Source: Saccharomycopsis crataegensis
Taxonomy: Eukaryota; Ascomycota; Saccharomycetes; Ascoideales; Saccharomycopsidaceae
Direction of reading: 5' to 3'
Assembly: GCF_037102585.1 (NCBI RefSeq)
Contig: NW_027043819.1
Location: 2,108,001 to 2,172,000, forward strand
DNA: 64,000 nt
In this document: positions 10,091 through 18,699 of the stretch, piece by piece
How positions within the stretch are numbered: the first letter of the stretch is position 1
Layout of the letters: each line of letters starts with the position of its first letter
The notes under the pieces: generated by a model
The model's database searches: none
Seen by the model: only the letters and a program-made list of their open reading frames with translations
What the model was told of the DNA's origin: nothing
Translations under genes and position numbers: made by a program

Positions 10091-11338
10091 ATGTCTTCAA
10101 CCGCGGTGAATCCATTACTTGCAGGTAAGATTGCTTCCCTGTTCCCAGTTATTGAGTCTGTGCAATCAACTCTTGATAGAAGTAAATTGATTGAAGCTCA
10201 ACAACGAGAATTGATCAAACAGAGATTACTTGAAAGTCCAAATTTAGAACACCGTCTTACTGATTCTTCAGAATCAGAATTCGAAGATGATGGTGAGGTC
10301 GGGCCGTTGCTGAGGGACTTGAACAGATCTTCCAAGCTTTCAAGAAACAATATTCCTCCATCCTTGAATATCCATCACCAACAAATGAAGCACGTTCCAA
10401 TGAGTATAAAAACCGCCCCAATGAGAATGGATTATCGAAAATCCATCATGATGAAGAAATATCAAAAAGGCTGTCTGTTACAGTACATTCCAGTTAGAAA
10501 CATGTATCAAAATTCATTATTTATGATGAATCATCACCAACAGCAACAGCAAAAACAGCAGAAACTAGTACTGCCACAGAAAATCTCAAAATCTCCTTAT
10601 ATACATACATCTTCTTCCTCCTACATTTACAATCCCGTACCAATGAATTTCAACAAAAGTTCCAATCCACGCTACGCTAAAAGTATACTAAGATCCACCT
10701 CACCTCCTAGAATAACAAAGACCACAATCACATCATCAAATTGTCCTGCCTATTATTCACCAAAGACAGGCCATTCAGTTTCGGCAACATATAGAAAAAA
10801 GATTACTACCCCAATTGTTGCCGATGTTTTTGAAGATGCTCTTGATAAATCCAAACAGCTCAACAAATTGGCGCCATTTGAGAGTCAACCAATGTCTGCT
10901 CGCGGGGAATATTTCAATTTAAGTGATAAAGAATTTAATTTTGCAGAGGATGAGGAAGAACAATCTGGACAACGGTCAGAGAAAATTAGATCACAATCCG
11001 TTAAATCTTCATCATCAACCTCGGTAAACTTTGATGACATGGACGAAACTGTAGGAAACTATGAAGATCAGGAATACGATGTTGAAAGTTGGGCCATTGA
11101 AGATGGTGCCGAAACCCATTCTCCTTCATTAGAATTTACCACCAACAAAAGTTTAGTGAAAAATGAAATCAAAATAGGAGCCCAAATATACAGCTTTGAT
11201 ATGAAGCTTTCAATGACGATGAGTGATAACAAAAACAGTATCCACTTGATGAACTCTAAAATGATATTCTTAAACCACTGTGGTAATGTGTGGAACAAAT
11301 TCGTGGACACCGAGTTGAGACAACAAATCAAGCAGTAA
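10091..11338 (+). CDS. Unrecognised Ser/Gln/Asp-rich protein
   Basis: A 415-codon frame with a good ATG after an AT-rich leader. The N-terminal 60 residues look ordered and may be helical (ESVQSTLDRSKLIEAQQREL). An acidic Ser run follows (DSSESEFEDDGE). The middle is basic, rich in Ser, Tyr and Gln, with a short Gln run (HHQQQQQKQQK), and there are two more acidic stretches. The C-terminal 60 residues look globular (IGAQIYSFDMKLSMTM). No enzyme, zinc-finger or membrane motif is visible. Such composition is common in yeast regulatory or polarity scaffold proteins, but I assign no function. Codon-level periodicity and length argue for a real gene. Confidence 0.7.
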   Translation: MSSTAVNPLLAGKIASLFPVIESVQSTLDRSKLIEAQQRELIKQRLLESPNLEHRLTDSSESEFEDDGEVGPLLRDLNRSSKLSRNNIPPSLNIHHQQMKHVPMSIKTAPMRMDYRKSIMMKKYQKGCLLQYIPVRNMYQNSLFMMNHHQQQQQKQQKLVLPQKISKSPYIHTSSSSYIYNPVPMNFNKSSNPRYAKSILRSTSPPRITKTTITSSNCPAYYSPKTGHSVSATYRKKITTPIVADVFEDALDKSKQLNKLAPFESQPMSARGEYFNLSDKEFNFAEDEEEQSGQRSEKIRSQSVKSSSSTSVNFDDMDETVGNYEDQEYDVESWAIEDGAETHSPSLEFTTNKSLVKNEIKIGAQIYSFDMKLSMTMSDNKNSIHLMNSKMIFLNHCGNVWNKFVDTELRQQIKQ

Positions 11339-11961
11339 TAATTTCATCTTCTTTAGCATCAAGGATTTTTCTCACTGGTTGACAATGCTTTTTCTTATGA
11401 TCTTCTTTATGATGCAGATATTTCAATTCTAACATTCTTTTTTCTACTTTTTTTTTTTTTTCTTTTAAATAATATTATTGGTATACAAACTGGAGACACA
11501 TTTCAATTCTACGCGACATTATTCTACTTGTGAAAAGCTTGCTCATCTCATCTTCAGAAAATCAAGGTGATAATTAATGCAAATCCCCAACTTGTAAAAA
11601 CACAAATTGCAGATCAATCAAAAACAAGTACAGCACGATATTGTTGACATTAAAACGCGACCCGGGTACAATAATGCTGTATGATAGATGCTATGGACCA
11701 GACTTTATTTTGCAATATTTTGTATATGAGAAATTCCATATTCATATACTCAATGTTTTGTCAACTTTACTGTGGTTCCAGATAATTGGCATGTGATATT
11801 GTATGGAGATGCATATACTTACTCATTTGTAAGCAAATGTGTGGTTGTGTGTTGCTTACAAATGAGCAGGTGGTATTTATTGCTCTAATGATTTCTAGAT
11901 CTTCTTTATAGTTTGTATATATCTATCTTTCTATTAACATACATTTGAAAATTACGACACT
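11339..11961. promoter_or_regulatory. GST gene upstream region with a perfect 15-bp inverted repeat
   Basis: The arms CTCATTTGTAAGCAA (11822-11836) and TTGCTTACAAATGAG (11852-11866) are exact reverse complements around a 15-bp spacer. The element lies about 95-140 bp before the GST start codon, where an operator for a dimeric regulator would be expected. It could also form a hairpin. Upstream of it the region is AT-rich, with a T-run near 11448-11462 that may belong to the previous gene's terminator. Confidence 0.5.
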
Positions 11962-12681
11962 ATGATTTCAATTGACGAACACGACCCCATTGCTCCAAAG
12001 TACGAGGCCCCATACCTCAAACTATATTCCTTGGCAACTCCCAACGGTCAGAAAGTTGGCATCTTTCTTGAACTATTGAAACCTTATATAAAAAAACCCA
12101 TCCATGTCACTACCATAGACATCCTGAAGAATACCCAAAAGGAGCCTTGGTTTATTAACTTGAACTTCAATGGTCGAATCCCGACACTCTCTGATGTCGA
12201 CGCCGACGGCAACCGCACCACCATCTCAGAATCTGGGGCGATCTTATTGTATCTCGCAGACAAGTACGACATCGAGCGTAAATTCAGCTATCCGCCAGGT
12301 GACCCATTATATTACGATCAATTGGAATGGATGTTCTTCCAAGCTGCTGGTTTGGGACCGATGCAAGGCCAAGCTAACCATTTTAGGGTCTTTGCTAATG
12401 AGGAAGTTCCTTATGCCATCAAGAGATATGTAGATGAAACTAAAAGACTCTACGGGGTTTTGGAACTAAAATTGAAAAAGACCGGCACTGGTTATCTTGT
12501 TGGTGACAAATTGACTATTGTGGACATCATGTGCTACCCATGGGTTGCATTACATAAAAAATCGACTGGTGAGAGTATCCAACATTTACCACTGTTAAGC
12601 ACTTGGTTAGAAAGAATTGCTGCTCTTAAGGAGATCCAAATAGGTGCGAAGGTTGCTTCCAGAGGTAGTAAGCCACAATAA
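11962..12681 (+). CDS. Glutathione S-transferase, Ure2/YfcG-like
   Basis: A 239-residue two-domain GST. The N-terminal thioredoxin-like half has SLATPNGQKVGIFLELL and the glutathione-contacting ISESGAILLYLADKY. The KNTQKEPWF and NGRIPTL segments are typical of the fungal Ure2-like/nu-class group. The C-terminal helical domain includes LTIVDIMCYPWV. The expected role is glutathione-dependent detoxification or disulfide chemistry in the cytosol. It lacks the long Asn-rich prion region of Ure2, so it is an enzyme-type relative and not the nitrogen regulator itself. Residue 55 is encoded by CTG at a place where relatives usually have Ser, which bears on the genetic code of this yeast. Confidence 0.9.
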   Translation: MISIDEHDPIAPKYEAPYLKLYSLATPNGQKVGIFLELLKPYIKKPIHVTTIDILKNTQKEPWFINLNFNGRIPTLSDVDADGNRTTISESGAILLYLADKYDIERKFSYPPGDPLYYDQLEWMFFQAAGLGPMQGQANHFRVFANEEVPYAIKRYVDETKRLYGVLELKLKKTGTGYLVGDKLTIVDIMCYPWVALHKKSTGESIQHLPLLSTWLERIAALKEIQIGAKVASRGSKPQ

Positions 12682-13241
12682 GTGAGTGGATAGGCTGAAT
12701 TAATTAGTCTTTTTGTGCCTGGAATATGGTTATATGGTTTATTTAGTTTAGTATTTAATAATTACGAAACACTTTTTCAATAGTAAACTTAGTGGTGTAT
12801 GTGCTAGCAGTCACTCTGAATAATTGTATAATCGAATAGTCTTTTTACTACTATACTCATACAATACTAGGATCAGGATGAATGTTCGCTATCTATAGTG
12901 GACTCGACAATGCCGACACGCAGCTACCTTCTCTGTTGTCCGCCTAGTCGCTACAGTGAATCCGACGTTTCATTAATAATACATTGGTTGAGCCATTCAC
13001 TGCACTTTCAATCAATTTAAATTTCAAGTTAACAATTACAATTTTTTTTTGCTGTTTATAAATAAAAAAAAAAATAGCCTAAAATTGTTTTTAACATAAT
13101 TTTACAGAAAGAGAAAAAAAAAAAGTGAAAAAGAAAACAGTTTCATAAAGTCCATAGACATATTCTGTAAGAAACGAAAACGTCACAATTCAGATAAATA
13201 AGGAAGAGTATCCACTATTGGGGGTGTAAGGGTGGTAGTCT
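12682..13241. other. Intergenic between convergent GST and CCP1 genes
   Basis: It contains the 3' ends of two convergent genes. A/T runs near 13040-13125 fit poly(A) signals. Nothing else is supported. Confidence 0.45.
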
Positions 13242-14408
13242 TTAATCTTCTTCTTGCTCGTCAAGGGTCTTGAATTGCCAAGGCTTCTGATCTTTAGGGA
13301 ATTCCGTACCTAATTCTAGCAACTTAGCAAATGCACCAGCAAAAACTGTAAACAATGTGTCTTGATCTTCGGCAAATTTTTTAGAAATCTTCTTGAACCC
13401 TGGGTCAAAACTCAAGGCGAAATCGGCAGGCAACATCATCAAGGATTGGGTCTTCTTATCTTCAAATTGGGTAGGGCCACTCCACTTTTTAATTTGCCAG
13501 TCTTCATTCAACAATAAATCAAAGAATTGGTTGGTGACCATGTTAGGAGAGAAGGTCCATGGACCTTCGTACCCACTGCTTTCCTTATGACATTTACCGA
13601 TGGCATGGCCAACCCCGATAAGAGCGGCAATTTGCTCATCAGTAAAAGACTCCGACAAGCGGCTGAACACCGCTCTGATATGTGTGGCCCCTTGGGAAGC
13701 ATCAGGGAGTCTGCCATGTGGAGGTTGGTTCTTCTCTGGTAAATTCTTTCTACCTGGTCTCCAGTTGATCTTTGGGCCAGCCATTTCTTGGATGGCACAC
13801 ACCCCAGCGAGAGTGTACAAATCACCGATGCTGATCCAGCCGTATTGTTTCTGCACCAGCTCAAGGAATTTACGGGCTTTTTCAAGACCGGCATTACCAG
13901 GATCACTGGCTTCGAATTTATGAACCATTGTCCCACCATATGACCCTCCCTTGGTTTCACCATGGTCAGAATGGGAGTAAGACCCTGACAAGTGCCAAGC
14001 AAGTCTCACAAGGATTGGACCATAGCCAATACCTCCGTCGTATTCATCTTCATCTTGAATCTTGTGGGCAACAGCGTTGTAAACTTCTTGGTACGCTTCT
14101 TTTGGTTTGGTGGTGGCAACCGCTTGGTACAATTTCGAAGCACCATCTCCAACCTGAGACGCATAGGCCTGGTTATCAGAGGTTACTATGCTTCCTGCGG
14201 TGACGGCAGAGGCAAGCTTCTTGCCAGAAGGGTGGTCGCGCGAAGTTAAGTAGTAAGCAGCCCCGGCACCCACCAAGAGGGAACCTCCAGCAATCAACCC
14301 AACGTTCGATGACCCCCGATTGGCTCCTGAGGAATTGAATCTTTTGAAATTCTTGACCGGCTGTCTCTCAATAAACGAGGCGACTCTTTTAGTAGCACCT
14401 TTGAACAT
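13242..14408 (-). CDS. CCP1: Mitochondrial cytochrome c peroxidase
   Basis: The 388-residue protein is a class I haem peroxidase. It has a basic presequence (MFKGATKRVASFIERQPVK) and a Gly/Ala-rich hydrophobic segment (residues about 35-52), the bipartite signal that sends Ccp1 to the intermembrane space. The distal site is VRLAWHLSG, the proximal haem ligand lies in LIGVGHAIGKCH, and the Trp radical site is in GPWTFSPN. The C-terminus LLELGTEFP is conserved. It reduces hydrogen peroxide with electrons from cytochrome c. Length is a little above the yeast enzyme (361) because of the longer presequence. It is divergent from the next gene. Confidence 0.95.
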   Translation of the reverse strand: MFKGATKRVASFIERQPVKNFKRFNSSGANRGSSNVGLIAGGSLLVGAGAAYYLTSRDHPSGKKLASAVTAGSIVTSDNQAYASQVGDGASKLYQAVATTKPKEAYQEVYNAVAHKIQDEDEYDGGIGYGPILVRLAWHLSGSYSHSDHGETKGGSYGGTMVHKFEASDPGNAGLEKARKFLELVQKQYGWISIGDLYTLAGVCAIQEMAGPKINWRPGRKNLPEKNQPPHGRLPDASQGATHIRAVFSRLSESFTDEQIAALIGVGHAIGKCHKESSGYEGPWTFSPNMVTNQFFDLLLNEDWQIKKWSGPTQFEDKKTQSLMMLPADFALSFDPGFKKISKKFAEDQDTLFTVFAGAFAKLLELGTEFPKDQKPWQFKTLDEQEED

Positions 14409-14831
14409 CTTTATAAAATATTAGAGTGTTTAAAATGAAAATGGAAACCAAAAACGTCTCAATGAATGAATATTTTTTTGATAATATAGATAATAATGTT
14501 AATTATTGTAAAGGGCGGGACAAGGGTATATATAGATAATACATGGATATGACAAATCGCTGGCAGTTCATTGGAAGGTTGCTATACCTAGACCACCCAT
14601 CCCTTAATAATCGTGGGTGGGTCCAGAGGCTGACTAATCGCTGAGTCCACAGATTATGTAATAGGGCGTAGTGTGGGGAAGCAATTTCACCGGCATGGAA
14701 AACCAATCCGAGAAGGCGAAGCACGTGCAGAGAAGAGGGAAAAAAAAATAAAAACCAGTAAATCATCATCACCTACTAACCGCCTACCTATAATAATTGT
14801 AGAAAATTTTTGGGGATTATAGCAATAACCA
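14409..14831. promoter_or_regulatory. Divergent promoter, CCP1 / GCIP-like gene
   Basis: A near-perfect inverted repeat (GACCACCCA at 14591-14599 facing TGGGTGGGTC at 14614-14623) sits midway between the two start codons. A CCAAT box near 14702-14707 could bind a HAP-type complex, which would suit a respiratory gene such as CCP1. The assignment to regulators is inference. Confidence 0.4.
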
Positions 14832-15908
14832 ATGAGCTCTGAAAATTACACTTTAGCCCAGTTAGAGGACCTCAACAAAACCTTCAAAAAATCTCTTGCA
14901 GCGTATTTTCACCTTGTGTCGCACAATGGCAAAGATGATTTGAAAAAAATCGAAGCGGCTTCGGTCGATAGTCCTTTAGACGAATTCATTAAGATATCGG
15001 TATTGATCCATTCCAACGCCACCAAGCTTGGGCTTGTGTTCAAATATCCTCTTCCCCAAACAAATTACAATGCCGCCTACAAGCAATTGAAGGACTATTT
15101 TGAACTTTATGCGTTGTTGATGAGTTTGGTTAGCCAAATTAATAAGGAAAATAAATTTAGTGTGCTATTCTATGACACCATTTTGAGCACCCTTCTGACA
15201 TTGTTTTCCATTAACGAATTCGTGTCAGAAGAGATTGCGAGTATTTTGGGATTTTCTGCAAGCTCTTCCAAAGAGGAAATCGAAAAGAAAAATAAGAATA
15301 GATTAGTAGTGATTGGAAAAATATGGAATACTTGTGATGAATTTAAAGAGCTTCTTCAAAATGGGGAACTTTCACTTTTGAATCTGGAGTTGAAACTGTC
15401 AGTAACCCTTATCGGTGATGCATTGCTAGATTTTGAAGCATGGCTCGAAAATCCTGAAGAAGTTGAGGATGATCCATTTGGATTTGATGATTTTTCTGAT
15501 GAAGAAGGTGAAACTAAAGAAGAGACCAATGAACCAGTGAATGAAGCAGAATTAGCAGAAAAAGTTGAAATCGGCAAAAAGTGGGTAGAGAAAGTTAAGT
15601 TGATAAAAATTCTACTTTCTATCATTGGTAAATCCTTGGCCAATATCAAGAAAGAGAAAGGCAAAATTACCACTGCCCAGTTGAATGACGTCTTTAATTC
15701 TCAAAGCAATGTAGTGGGAGAAATTGATGAGTTAGTTTCATCACTAGCCATGGGTGGTAGTGTGAAAGAAGTGAAGGAAATTGCCGATGAGTTGGTGACA
15801 AAGGTTAAGCAGCTGAATAAATGTTTGGCCGATATCAATAACTTGCTCAAGGATACTGACAAAGCTAATCAACTAATAGAATCTTGGAACAAGAAGTTTG
15901 ATTTATAA
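14832..15908 (+). CDS. GCIP (cyclin-D1-binding protein 1)-like protein
   Basis: The 358-residue, mostly helical protein resembles the GCIP/CCNDBP1 family found in many fungi. Support comes from the central GKIWNTCDEFKELLQNGEL region, the helix around ALLDFEAWLENPEE, the acidic hinge (DDPFGFDDFSDEEGE) and the four-helix C-terminal part ending in LIESWNKKFDL. In animals the family binds D-type cyclins and Grap2; in yeasts the role is unknown. No membrane segment or signal is present. The family call is from pattern memory, not a search. Confidence 0.6.
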   Translation: MSSENYTLAQLEDLNKTFKKSLAAYFHLVSHNGKDDLKKIEAASVDSPLDEFIKISVLIHSNATKLGLVFKYPLPQTNYNAAYKQLKDYFELYALLMSLVSQINKENKFSVLFYDTILSTLLTLFSINEFVSEEIASILGFSASSSKEEIEKKNKNRLVVIGKIWNTCDEFKELLQNGELSLLNLELKLSVTLIGDALLDFEAWLENPEEVEDDPFGFDDFSDEEGETKEETNEPVNEAELAEKVEIGKKWVEKVKLIKILLSIIGKSLANIKKEKGKITTAQLNDVFNSQSNVVGEIDELVSSLAMGGSVKEVKEIADELVTKVKQLNKCLADINNLLKDTDKANQLIESWNKKFDL

Positions 15909-16195
15909 TCATGTACCATAATAGAACTATACTTCTCATTCGATTGTCATTGTAAGACTTACATTTTAAGCTATGTATCAGATAAAGTAATAATAATACA
16001 ATTGAAAATCTTCTATAAAAAGACTGTTTTCACCAAACTATCAACAATAATAAAAAGAATGAAATTAGTAAAAAAGATGCAGTAAGGAACAATTTCCTAT
16101 TTTTTCTTGTCCAGAATTAGGTTATTAAAAAAGCAAAACAGGGAAATAAAAATCAGTGTGATTACCAATTTTTGATGCAAAGGGGATTCTTTTTT

Positions 16196-17218
16196 TTACT
16201 TAGCTTCAGAGAGATCTGGCAACCACATCGATACCTCATTATCGGCTGTAGCCAACATCATCATCTTAGGATTGAATAATACCATTCTAGGCGTAGCTTT
16301 ATCCCCCTTTAATGCTTTTAATGGATTGAGAACTTTTCCTGGTGGCACAGAACTTTGAAGCTGATTCATATCCCACACTAAAACATCATTTGTTCCGCTA
16401 CCACCAAATACGTATCTTCCATCAGGACTAAAAGAAACTGAGCCGGTATCTGGATAGTTACGAGGCTTGAAAGGTCCATGTCCTTTCAATTTTGTTACCA
16501 ATTCTCCTTCATACGAGTCCAAGACATAATGATACTGATAATTTGTGCCGATTAAAAGGTGTCTTCCATCATTAGAAAAGTCGAGCTTATTCCAAAACAG
16601 ACGTTCTAATGTCACTGGATCACGTTCGAATTTTTTGAGATCGAATACAATAAATGGATCTTTATCATAATTTCTGCAATCGTAAAGACCAACTTCTTTA
16701 GTATCTGAATTACCAATGGCAAACACGAGCCCACTAGGATCAAACGAACAAATACTACGGTTTCTGCATGTCATATACCCTTGGCAATTCGACGTCCGGA
16801 AATCCCAGACCCTGACAGAATTGTCAAAAGAAGTGGAAATAAACATATCGCTGGTGGGGCTGACTTCGAGAGAATTAACTAATGCTTTATGACCTTTGAA
16901 ATAACGGACATATGTATTGTCGTGTAGCGAAAGGTATCTAATAGTGTGTTCATTTTTTGTGGAGGCATAGATACAATTCTTCAGATTATGGGTGAAGCGG
17001 GCTAGATGGGTCCCGTACTTCTTGGAAAGAACGCTCTTGACATGTTTACCTGATTTACAATCGTATAGTTGCATCGATTCATCGGCACCGCTAGATATGA
17101 GGAATTGGCCTGAGTCGTCGAAATCTAGCGATGTCACCGGGGCTTCATCGCGATGGTATCTGAATGTCTTTGAAGGTGCGAAAGAAGTGAATAACGACTC
17201 GGTTATTTTGGTGCTCAT
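16196..17218 (-). CDS. SWD2: WD40 protein Swd2 (COMPASS and mRNA 3'-end processing subunit)
   Basis: The 340-residue beta-propeller aligns by eye with yeast Swd2: PVTSLDFDDSGQFLISSGAD, SKKYGTHLARFTHNLKNCIY, YFKGHKALVNSLEVSP and DPSGLVFAIGN. Swd2 is shared by the Set1 histone H3K4 methyltransferase complex and the cleavage and polyadenylation factor, and acts in the nucleus. Length is close to the yeast protein (329). It is convergent with the GCIP-like gene, with only 287 bp between stop codons, and divergent from the mitofissin gene. Confidence 0.9.
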   Translation of the reverse strand: MSTKITESLFTSFAPSKTFRYHRDEAPVTSLDFDDSGQFLISSGADESMQLYDCKSGKHVKSVLSKKYGTHLARFTHNLKNCIYASTKNEHTIRYLSLHDNTYVRYFKGHKALVNSLEVSPTSDMFISTSFDNSVRVWDFRTSNCQGYMTCRNRSICSFDPSGLVFAIGNSDTKEVGLYDCRNYDKDPFIVFDLKKFERDPVTLERLFWNKLDFSNDGRHLLIGTNYQYHYVLDSYEGELVTKLKGHGPFKPRNYPDTGSVSFSPDGRYVFGGSGTNDVLVWDMNQLQSSVPPGKVLNPLKALKGDKATPRMVLFNPKMMMLATADNEVSMWLPDLSEAK

Positions 17219-17651
17219 GGTTAATGATATTGGATACTGTTGTGAAGAATCCGTCTGCTTTCTATTAAAAGAAGATTTCAGTAATTTTCAGACACAGAAA
17301 GACGTATGGTTTACCCGGCCAAAATGCGGAGAACGTCCCTGCCCCCTCCAAATTGGCTCACTTCCATTTGGTGATGGAAGATGGTATTCAATTGATGAAT
17401 GGAGCGACTTGAGGGCATTTATGTGTCAAGAAGGTAAAGATTCAAATGTATATGTCAATATATATTCATATTTATGTGTAAGTGGTGCACGATATAACAA
17501 TAACATATTGACTGAGATGTTCACGTGGCGGTGCACACGACCAAAAAAAAAGCCCAGTGCTAATTGCCTCGCCCCTTTGTACTGTTATCTACTATACAGA
17601 TCACTCGATGGCCAGACTCCAAAAGTGAATAATAAATACACAGACAATACC
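17219..17651. promoter_or_regulatory. Divergent promoter, SWD2 / mitofissin gene
   Basis: It contains a CACGTG E-box at 17523-17528, about 125 bp before the mitofissin start codon, a possible Cbf1-type site. No gene is supported inside. Confidence 0.4.
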
Positions 17652-18050
17652 ATGGCAGTAAGTATCATATTCTTCCCACACTGCTAAATAAATCTGTATA
17701 TACTAACCGCCTTGCAGCTTGGGAAACTCACTCACTACACCATCGATCTCCTCCTTCTTTCTATGCTTTTTGCAGGTATCAGAAGAGACACTGGGTACTA
17801 TCTTGATCCCTCCCAGTTCTCGTCGTACGATGTCAGAAGATACTTGGCCAAGTATCTCAGCTACGGTGAAAAAGCCTACGACTATTTCCTCACCCTCATA
17901 AAGTACACTGGGTACTTCAAATTGCAAAGATTCAACAATATTAAGCGGTTTGTCAACGACGTGAACACCACCCTCAACTCCGGGGACAGAATCCAGCCGC
18001 TCCACGACGAGGAAGACTTCACAGAGATCAATAGCAACCATTATTCTTAA
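17652..18050 (+). CDS. ATG44: Mitofissin family protein (DUF1748, Atg44-like), two exons
   Basis: Exon 1 is only ATGGCA (17652-17657). A 60-bp intron follows (17658-17717) with GTAAGT, TACTAAC and CAG. Exon 2 (17718-18050) reads on in frame to give a 112-residue protein starting MALGKLTHYTIDLLLLSMLF. The LGKLTHY...D...AGIRRDTG pattern is the hallmark of DUF1748, now called mitofissin: small proteins that act in the mitochondrial intermembrane space in fission needed for mitophagy. The C-terminal half is longer than in many relatives. Without the splice the frame has no ATG in the right place, which supports this model. Family assignment rests on remembered consensus. Confidence 0.85.
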
Positions 18051-18119
18051 TGACTATCTACTATTATTGTATTATATATCATCATTATTATCATTATTAT
18101 TAGTAGTATTGCTGTTGTA
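18051..18119. other. Mitofissin 3' flank
   Basis: A short AT-rich stretch with ATT/ATC microsatellite runs (18060-18110), probably the terminator of the mitofissin gene. Confidence 0.35.
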
Positions 18120-18473
18120 ATGTACGGTTCAATCACATTTAATGATGTGAAATTACCTGAATCGACCTTCAAGACTTTCAACCCTCTGTTGGAAAGCCGT
18201 TTTTTCAAGTCTAATGAATTTCTTGGTGGCTAAAGAAGGCAAATCAATCACTCTTTCTTTCGTATTTTCTTATCTCCTGATAAGTCTTTGAGCATGGTTT
18301 GGAAAGCCGGTAGCTGCTGAGTCCCGTGCGAATGCAATTCAGAAGTACTGGAATCACAAGGAAGAAACAAATATTCGTCAACTTTGACAGGTTAGATGGC
18401 GAGCATTAACACTAAGGAAGAAATCACATTTGAGAAGTTCATGGTCTTCAGAAAGGGTAATGTCCCATTCTGA
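18120..18473 (+). pseudogene. Possible relic of an unidentified gene
   Basis: Three successive protein-like pieces lie on the plus strand in changing frames. The first is an ATG frame at 18120-18233 (MYGSITFNDVKLPESTF...). The second is 18298-18387 (FGKPVAAESRANAIQKYW...). The third is 18399-18473 (ASINTKEEITFEKFMVF...). Each ends in a stop. Their codon quality and their position next to another decayed gene suggest a degenerate host gene, but I cannot name it and chance is not excluded. Confidence 0.3.
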
Positions 18474-18699
18474 AAACCCCCAAACAGTGGAAAGAAGAAT
18501 CTTTCATCTGGTTGCCTATGTTTTCTTGGATATGAGATGAAAAAATGAAAATAACATAAAAAAAGGGGGCAAAAAAAAAATTTATGGGGATTGTATACCT
18601 ACATGATAAATAGCGGTTCGTCTGTTTTAATGAGCACAAAGAAAGAAAGAAATGAAAGAATGAAAGAATGAAAGAAATGAATGAAAGAAAGAAACCGAA
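18474..18699. repeat. Purine-rich GAAA/GAAT tract
   Basis: Imperfect GAAA and GAAT units run from about 18640 to 18695, directly beyond the 3' end of the aminotransferase pseudogene. The rest is plain AT-rich sequence with an A-run near 18571-18580. Confidence 0.5.

Noticed and set aside
13393-14249. Several frames on the plus strand across CCP1
   Set aside because: They are antisense shadows of a well-supported gene.
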